Assembly: GCA_018806985.1 (NCBI GenBank)
Contig: JADANN010000347.1
Span: 62,001 to 126,000, forward strand
Origin: Angiostrongylus vasorum
Lineage: Eukaryota > Nematoda > Chromadorea > Rhabditida > Metastrongylidae
Direction of reading: 5' to 3'
DNA: 64,000 nt
Under the pieces are notes generated by a model, which did no database searches, had not been told where the DNA came from, and saw nothing but the letters and a program-made list of their open reading frames with translations. Numbering within the stretch: the stretch's first letter is position 1; the number at the start of each line of letters is the position of its first letter. Below are positions 57,044 through 64,000 of this stretch, in pieces. Position numbers and translations under genes: made by a program.

Positions 57044-60000
57044 TTAGCAATATTGGCATGTTTTTCCGCACTGTACTCTCATGAGATCGACATAGTTTGG
57101 ATTGCGACAAAGATTGGCACGAGCCGGACAGTCTGAGGTACCGGTTGCAGGATTAATCATATCTTGGCAAACTGAAACGAGAAACAAAAACCTTACGATA
57201 GCCAATGGAACTAGTGGATAATAAATATGAACTTCTTCAAGTTAATTTCTTTCAGTAACGGAAACTTTTATGTACTTCTTAATAGTAGCAAGCTAGAAAT
57301 GTTCGAAAAGTATCTACGGCACAGTTCTCTGGAAGGTAAACCCTTGAAAGTTAAGAAAGAACTCCAACCAACATTTATATGATTAAGTAATAATTAAAAC
57401 CAATCTGGAGAAAAAGTTTTCAAGAATTGTTTTCTGTTGAAACGAAAAAAGAGGAAATTGCTCAGAAATACTGTCCGAACGAAACTTGACCCATTTCTAT
57501 CAAGCTACTGAGCTAAATTGGTAGCAAAAATTGGTAAAAACTGATAACGACTGGAACAAAAAATTTTTTCATGACATATTTCTTGACTACGGAGAATCTT
57601 ACCATTAGGTGATGTCAAGCCATAACCCGTGAGCCCCCACCGGTTTTCAGAGTAATTTATCAATGTATTCCCTTTTTTTCAAACATCGACTAAGAATTTC
57701 GGCGCCATGCCAACATCAACTGATAGCTGAACTGAACAGTCCAGCTGTTAGAATTGGGTGGGATATTTTATCGCTTAAACATACGCCTGTGTTTAGCTTA
57801 TTTGATCAAATTGCTCTAAGAAGGAAAGAAAATTGATAATCACCTTAGAAAACGTTTGAGGAAACGTTGAATATAAATTGCTATGGATCAAACGACTTTA
57901 AGCTAACTCACCTGCAGGTGTGGTAGCCGTGGAGTTCGTAATGCCACATCTTCCACAAGTTCTTGGACACTGCCTTGTCATTACAGCATCGTATACGGGA
58001 TTGCTGCATAATGCGGACACCCTCGGGCAGTCGGACACTCCTGTGCGAGGATTTACGCGATCGACGCACGCTGAAGTTCAACTCACTTTTAAGCAATTTA
58101 ATTTAACATTCGGTTGTAAACCGAACACCGAACTTTTTCCTATTAGATACTACGTAGGAAATGAGAGCCGTTTGCAAAAAAGAAATAGCAAAGAGGAAAT
58201 TGAGTAAAATGTTATCACCTATCGAAAACGACCTAACTTCTCGACTGGTTCCTTTCCAGAATTCATTATGTGAAAGCAATTCTACAGATTATGTGGTGCG
58301 ACAGAAAACAACCTACAAGTGCTAAACACCTAAATTCGACCATGCTCTGTCGCATTTCTTTGAACAACAAGCAAGAAGCAAAGTTTGATCAGTTGAGGAA
58401 TTGTTTGCGGAAGGGAAATTGTTTTGCTCAGTAATTGCAGCGTCGTCTGTCGAAAAGGCTTATTAAGCAAGCCAATACCTTTCGTATCATTCTTACAATA
58501 CACGAACCGCCTTTACAAATACTGTGCGGATTCTAGCACTTCTAACACTCGATTCGTTTCCTCGCATCCATCACCTACGAACGTCTTCCAACTTTTCACG
58601 TATGGGTTCAACTGCGATTGAGGACTGTCGACTTCCTTATTGATGTCATTAAATGGTGGTTAAGTCAATTCTCCCTGGAGTCCTTGGACAACCTGGCTAG
58701 AGACGAAAAAATGACGACCACTCAAAGACGATGTAGAAGCCGAACTCAAATCCGCTGTCTTTTAAAATATAACCGGCACTCTCAATATCTAGCCGAAATA
58801 TGAAGATCTGATCTTCGAAATCTATCGCATTTTCGGGATCCAGGAAAATATACATCGCTAGCAAAACACAGATGGGCCGGTCACATAGTGAGAAGAACAG
58901 ACGACAGATGGATAAAGAGAACTGTGGAGTGGACTCCACGAGAATACAGGCGCCCCCCTAGGACGGCCACCCACGCGGTGGGCGGGCTGGTGCATAACCA
59001 AAACTAAACAGCTGTAATCTCTGCTACAGTTATTTTAGAGATCACGGTGTGAGACTCGCACAAGCCACCATGCTCGAATAAAACCACGGATGACGACCGC
59101 GAGGGAAAGAAACGAATGGCAAGTCTGTAGAGCCCCGCAGAGCTCGTGAAGACGAACCATTTAAGTTCCCGTGTAAATAAGTTATATATGGCCATTTTAA
59201 TTGGAGAAGCATAAAAATTTCGATTTTTTATGATTTTATTCCCAGTGAGAAAACTCGCTAGTTCCAGTGTCAGCAGGTAGGTCATTCCAGAGAGTGCATG
59301 TTTCGTAGTAGAACATCTCTTGCCTACACTAACCAGATCCTAAAATGAACCTGACGTATAGCTTGCAGGGTTGCATGAATATCAAGATCGACTCCGTCTG
59401 TAATTAAACCTGACTGGAAGGAAGAGCAAGAATCGAACGACGAACGATGTCATAACTACCATTTCCTCTTTCGTCAGCGGTTTCTTGTTGAGAGGAAAGC
59501 AGCGGCGAAATTGGCAAAAACATTCTTTTATTGGTGAATTTCTCAAAATCATGGTAATATTGCATGAAAAAACTCTAGACCGCATGTCTGCGGTGTGCAA
59601 CGAACACAGTATTACCCTTTCCAGGGGATAAGCCTTCACCAGCCCAACATCCGGATCCTTTGTTTCGCCTGTCTCTCAACTAATTTTCTATTGAGCAGTG
59701 CCATCAGGAATCACCCGTTAATGGGTTTGATCTGGGAAGCCCAAATCGGCAATGAACCCATTAAAACTGAGGCTATAGCTAAAACCAGAATTTTAGGCCC
59801 TTTATTTACCGCCTGCTACAATTCTTGCTAATGGCACTGATCAATAGAAAACTAGCTGTGAAACGGGCGAAACGAAGGACCCGCATGGTCTGGTGGTGAA
59901 CGCGTTACTCCCCGGAAAGTGTAGTAATGCGTTCGTTCCTCACCGCAGACAGCTGGGGCCCAGAGTTTTGCAAATATCCCAGAATCATTGTGGTTGTATC

Positions 60001-61888
60001 AAATACAATACCCGCCGTGAGAAACAGTAATAGGCAGTAAATCAAAAAGTAAACACTGCATAAAAACTTTGTATTAATTAAAACGTTTACCATCTTATCA
60101 TCGTCTTCGTATAAATTTGAGCTCATGAGTAGCTGATGTTTCTCGGATAAGAGATAATGATTGCTAAACTTCATATTCACCCAGTTCCCTAACCCTGTAC
60201 CATTCGTCTGTCAAATACGGAATATTTCTGGATAATTTATGCCCAAACACCGCGTAGTTAAAGGAGTGCGGAGTCGTCACTGCTCTTTCTGCCCTTCGTT
60301 TACCAACGCTCTCATACAAAACATTTTCTGATCAAAAGCATTGTGAAATGCCATCGACTCTTATCAAGTCTTTCTACAGTTCTCATTTATAAAATAGGTG
60401 CTGTATTTTGTAGTCTAAAACCAAACTCCACCACCGTTAATATACCAATCACTGTTTTGTCACCTGTTCTAGAAGTGCAGGTGAATCAATGCTTTTAAAT
60501 TGTCTAATGAGCATTCAGATAACATAAAACTAACCACGAGGAAACAGAAGAAAAAGGGTTCTACTAAATTTCCCAACGTTCACGTGTATCTTTTCAAAAA
60601 CCGACTACATTGCGAGGTCTTACTGTATGGTGTATAGTAAAGATTCTTGTCCACTATCTTATTTCGTCACCCTTTACAAATCTGTCAACGTTTGTTTCTT
60701 TCCTTGTCAGGGAAAAAGAAATGAAAAAAGGAATAGCATAACTTGTTCGAGCAGATACAAATGTCCTGTGCGTAAGAAATCCGCCGTTGCTCAAATGAAG
60801 AGCAAAAGAAAATGAATGTTTCAAAAAAGTACTCCAGTTCCGGTAGAATACCTCTTAATGTGCTCTTTACCTCAACGAACTACGTATTGCTATTATGAGA
60901 GTGGGTGTAGAGGTTCCTATCATTCGAAAGACATTTACAAATAGCATTTTGCTATAGATTTTTGGAAATACTGTAACTGATCAAATAAGCTGCTTGTTAA
61001 TACGACTCCTCGAAGTTTTAAGTAATGCGGAAACGTCCTAGACGTTACATTTTGATACACTAAGTCCTCCAAACATTACCTTTAAACAGAAGAATAATTT
61101 AAAATTCAAGAAAATCTCAGAAGGAAATGGTTTGGTAGAGACCTACCGACGGTACTACTGCGTCGTGTGGTCACTACAGGAGCGATAGTACTAGTGCCGT
61201 TGGAAATCTGAAATAGAAAATTTACTTATCAGGCAGAGCCATGTCCATTCGCAGTTGCGCTTAAAGTAGAACATCTAAAAGATTTTGCTTGGACAATAAT
61301 GCATATGCATAATCATTAAGGAAGAGAAAAGAAAACCAAATCTAGGCATCCCTCCTGAGTATGATGTGATTCTCGAATTTCCTTCACAGCGACATAATCA
61401 CCTTTCGCTTTTTCTGATGTAGACTACTTCAAAAAGAAAAAAAACGTGGACAAAGCCAACCCCTATTTTCATTCATGGGGTCGCAGATTTTTTTGGAAAA
61501 AAAAACCAACGAATTCTCTGAACATGGCAAAAGTAGTAGCTCATACTCGTTAACTGGTCCTGCAACTATTTTATTTATTTCAACGGCTTTAAATAAAAAA
61601 AAACTGCGAAGAAAACTACACACCTGACTTGGGTCACAACAGACGCTACCTGCCGTTGTGTTAATGCATATTTGAGTGGCAATTGGACACACTCCGTTGA
61701 GACACGCTAGAAATAAACGAGATTAGGTCGCATTAAACAAGAATGTGAAAAGTATTCGAATGAAAGGGAAAAAAAAAGAAAAAAACGCTATGCTTACGGC
61801 CACTGCCGCCATTTAGGCAAACTTGAAGTTGTGCGTCTACTCCTAGGAAAGGAGTAAATGTAAGAAATACAAATATAAGCGTATTCAT
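57044..61888 (-). CDS. Secreted Cys-rich protein with two ShKT domains
   Basis: Five minus-strand exons: 61888-61798, 61706-61624, 61207-61147, 58070-57912 and 57171-57044 (stop TAA 57046-57044). All have GT-AG borders and agreeing phases, totalling 173 residues. Exon 1 is a signal peptide (MNTLIFVFLTFTPFLGVDA) plus QLQVCLNGGSG. Exon 2 is a Cys module (PCLNGVCPIATQIC, then SVCC). Exon 3 is a Ser/Thr linker. Exons 4 and 5 are ShKT domains (CVDRVNPRTGVSDCP...CPRTCGRC and CQDMINPATGTSDCP...CGKTCQYC). Exon 2 is exactly 83 bases here and in the paralogue at 39707-46347, and the phases are the same, so the two are tandem duplicates. No enzyme domain is present. Function is unknown; secretion and disulphide folding are supported. 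Intron 3 (3 kb) holds a SINE, an RTE tail and a palindromic SINE. A possible polyadenylation signal (AATAAA, minus) is at 56849-56844. Confidence 0.85.
58495..58700 (-). mobile_element. tRNA-like SINE, family 3 (partial)
   Basis: 'tactgtgcggattctagcacttctaac' through 'attcgtttcctcgcatccatcacctacgaacg' to 'caattctccctggagtccttgg' is the family tail. It ends against an RTE fragment. It lies in intron 3 of the ShKT gene. Confidence 0.65.
58700..59030 (+). mobile_element. RTE-type LINE 3' fragment
   Basis: Plus-strand pieces RCLLKYNRHSQYLAEI, SDLRNLSHFRDPGKYTS and AKHRWAGHIVRRTDDRWIKR, then TVEWTPREYRR, follow the conserved RTE C-terminal order, with one stop between the first two and a frame break later. 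It shares the first part with 47590-47710, so these two belong to one subfamily. Confidence 0.7.
59550..60060. repeat. Palindromic SINE element, full length
   Basis: The antisense arm is 59550-59700 and the sense arm 59840-60050. The spacer carries 'gggtttgatctgggaagcccaaatcggcaatgaaccca', also seen in the copy at 34060-34560. The right terminus is 'aggcagtaaatcaaaaagtaaac'. It lies in intron 3 of the ShKT gene. The rest of that intron (60061-61146) shows nothing recognisable. Confidence 0.75.
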
Positions 61889-62499
61889 TCCAGTGAATGA
61901 AGCAAGCCAAAGAAGAAATGATGTCTTTGGTGGAGCCGTGATATTGTGAGACTATTTAACGTCTACTGAACAATCAATTACGAACAGCTGTATTCATTTC
62001 GTAATAAAGAGATCATTGTCGGTTTGTCTGATGTGGCCTGAGACAACGGCCATTGTACACCATCCGACAACAGGAAGCACATTTTTTAGTGCATATATAC
62101 GATTTGAGATTACGGTGTGTTTTCGTTGCATCGTACCGTATGCATTGTCGGAAAAAGTACCAAAATCAATAAATTATTAAAAGTATAGGAAGTGGTAGCC
62201 TTATATGTAAATAATTCATGTCCACACGAAACATTACAAGAATCACTATCTACCTTGTAAAAACTATGAGGTCCCATTGTTTTCTGAATTTGGAATTGCC
62301 TAGTTCACATCATCTGTGCTCCTAATAGATCGGTTCGTCACATCGGTCACATTTGTCGGTCATAGGGTATATAAACACCAGGTAAGGCCACTGTGCTAAA
62401 ACAATCCTCTTGACAAGGCAGCAAGCCTGTAGGTGGTGATGAAAATTTTAGGAAGTCCTGCTGCGGTTATTTCGTGGTTCGAAGAAAGAATCAAATTCG
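61889..62499. other. 5' side of the second ShKT gene; isolated TATA-like site
   Basis: No promoter is obvious for the minus-strand gene. On the plus strand, TATATAAA at 62368-62375 is followed 64 bases on by an ATG (62439) opening a 24-codon frame. That frame ends as the palindromic SINE begins, so a plus-strand gene start could have been cut off here. Support is thin. Confidence 0.3.
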
Positions 62500-63415
62500 T
62501 TCAACGAAGCTGAGATATTTGCAAAACTCTGGACCGCTGGTGCCTATGGTGGGGAACGAACGCGCTATTGTCCTTTCCGGGGACTAACGCGTTCACCACC
62601 ACACCATGCGGGTCCTTCGTTTCGCCTGTCTCTCAGCTAGTTCTATCGATCTTTTGCCATCAGCAATCACCCGTCAACGGAATCAGTCTGAGGAGTCCCG
62701 GCACTGAATCCATTTAAGCTGAGGCCGCAGTGGAAATCGCAATCTTTACTCTTTTACTTACTCCCTACTACAATTTTCACGGCTGGATATTATGTAAAAT
62801 AGTAGATAGTTTTTTAGACAGACAGAAATTATACAGTTTTTTAACTTGTATTAGCTGCCTATACTTTTTTTCACGACGGGGTACGTACGACGTGAAGTAA
62901 AACGCAAGGATGCTAACACGTGAGCAAATCTCGGAACTTCAGTTAGGGTTCATGCCATTACTTACCATTTCCTGGAGCTAACGTGCCATGCACTAGCCGA
63001 CCGAAACCTTTGCAAAAACCGAAATATCTCAGCTTCGTTGGAGTTATATTTCGCAATATACCCTGCCATCAAAAAGAGTAGGCAGTGGGCAAAAAAGGTT
63101 AAAATTGTGATTATAACTATAGCCTCAGCTTAACTGGGTTCAATGCCGGTTTGGCCTCCCCAGATCAATCCCGTTGACGGGTGATTGCTGATGGCAAAAA
63201 GATCGATAGAACTAGCTGAGAGACAGGCGAAACGAAGGACCCGCATGGTGTGGTGGTGAACGCGTTACTCCCCGGAAAGGACAATAGTGCGTTCGTTTCC
63301 CCACCATAGGCACCTGCGGTCCAGAGTTTTGCAAATATCTCAGCTTCGTTGGAGTTATATTTCGCAATATTCCCTGCCATCAAAAAGAGTAGGCAGTAAG
63401 TAAAAAGGTTCAAAT
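62500..63415. repeat. Palindromic SINE elements, one pair with extra internal unit
   Basis: The antisense arm is about 62505-62780 ('gagatatttgcaaaactctggaccgc...'). A decayed tail unit at about 62980-63110 ends 'gaaatatctcagcttcgttggag'. The spacer phrase 'tcaatcccgttgacgggtgattgctgatggc' and the sense arm follow at 63150-63415. Both the antisense and sense arms carry the same text in inverse order, so the whole could form a very large hairpin. Confidence 0.7.
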
Positions 63416-64000
63416 CCGTTCAGTTATCACCGTAAAGAAAGAAAGAAAGGAACACTGTCAACAGAACCCGATCCCAGTCATCTCAGATTTTGGTTGAAAC
63501 GCAATGAATCCCATGGAGAAACTGATGGGCAGCGCACATTATGTGAAGATGAGCCGTCTGGGTATAACTAAAGGATTAAATTATAATTTTTTACTAACAT
63601 AAGAATCTTCTCATATAGGTTATACTGAGTAGCTACCAAAGTCGGCATCTTCCCGGGAGAGCTAGAAATTGTAGTCTCATTTTCTGTGAAAGTTGTTACA
63701 TAAGATCTAATCGCGAAATGAATGATCGAACAAATTTACAACACTCCAAATACTTTCTCTGGTGCTCTCCTCAATGACTAATGCTAAACGTTTAATGTTT
63801 TTACTAAAAAATGGCTACATTAAGGCCTAGCCACTTGCATAGAGCTCACGTACTTGCTTCGCAACTGGCTGGAAATCGCTCTGTATTGTTTGCACCTGAA
63901 CATCTGCACATTGTAGAAAACGAGTCCCTAGGAAGCAATTCGTAATGCCTTTGTCTGTTGATATGTGTACACTTATAAAAAACGCTGGCTGGTAAAGAAT
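63416..64000. other. Intergenic to window edge, nothing recognised
   Basis: A short GAAA-rich run ('aaagaaagaaagaaagg') follows the SINE. No exon or other repeat is supported. Confidence 0.35.

Overview
The window looks like nuclear DNA of a clade V (strongylid, possibly hookworm-like) parasitic nematode. The evidence is many short exons with short introns, pepsin-like aspartic protease genes, secreted ShKT-domain genes, and a heavy load of RTE-type LINEs, Penelope-like elements (PLEs) and tRNA-like SINEs. The assignment to nematodes is fairly secure; the genus is not determined.

Layout. From 1 to about 33.5 kb the sequence is mostly dead transposons: RTE LINE pieces (1-632, 4005-5060, 7470-8665, 14480-14990, 24210-24420), PLE remnants (640-1750, 8920-9620, 11370-12640, 16950-17640, 19290-19960, 28690-28880), three SINE-like families and palindromic foldback repeats. 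Within it lie the 3' half of an aspartic protease (minus strand, 5787-7143) and an intact three-exon Ly6/uPAR-like (LU domain) gene (plus strand, 25039-26182). A ten-exon aspartic protease follows at 33543-36108, with three +1 homopolymer frameshifts. From 39.7 to 61.9 kb there are two paralogous minus-strand genes in tandem. Each encodes a signal peptide, a short Cys-rich module, a Thr/Ser linker and ShKT domains: three in the 218-aa gene at 39707-46347 and two in the 173-aa gene at 57044-61888. Their exon order, intron phases and cysteine spacing match. A nearly complete RTE LINE (50505-53545) and a 1.15-kb hexanucleotide array (54370-55522) lie between them.

Most unusual structure. A 408-bp element at 52066-52473 sits inside the RTE LINE and is flanked by a 13-bp target-site duplication. 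It is two inverted copies of a PLE-type flank, each with a complete minimal hammerhead ribozyme core (CUGAAGA, stem II, GAAAC, GUC). Removing the element and one duplication copy restores the LINE reading frame locally. Related hammerhead-like cores lie beside the PLE remnants, two of which encode recognisable GIY-YIG endonuclease ends. The window therefore appears to hold both decayed PLEs and a compact, non-autonomous, inverted-dimer hammerhead element.

The host genes do not form an operon. They look like independent genes for secreted or surface products: protease, three-finger protein and ShKT proteins. Such products are common in parasitic nematodes and in secretomes generally. All exon models here were read by eye from splice signals, phase and paralogue comparison, with no transcript data. 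Repeat boundaries are approximate to about 10-30 bases unless a duplication or splice site fixes them.
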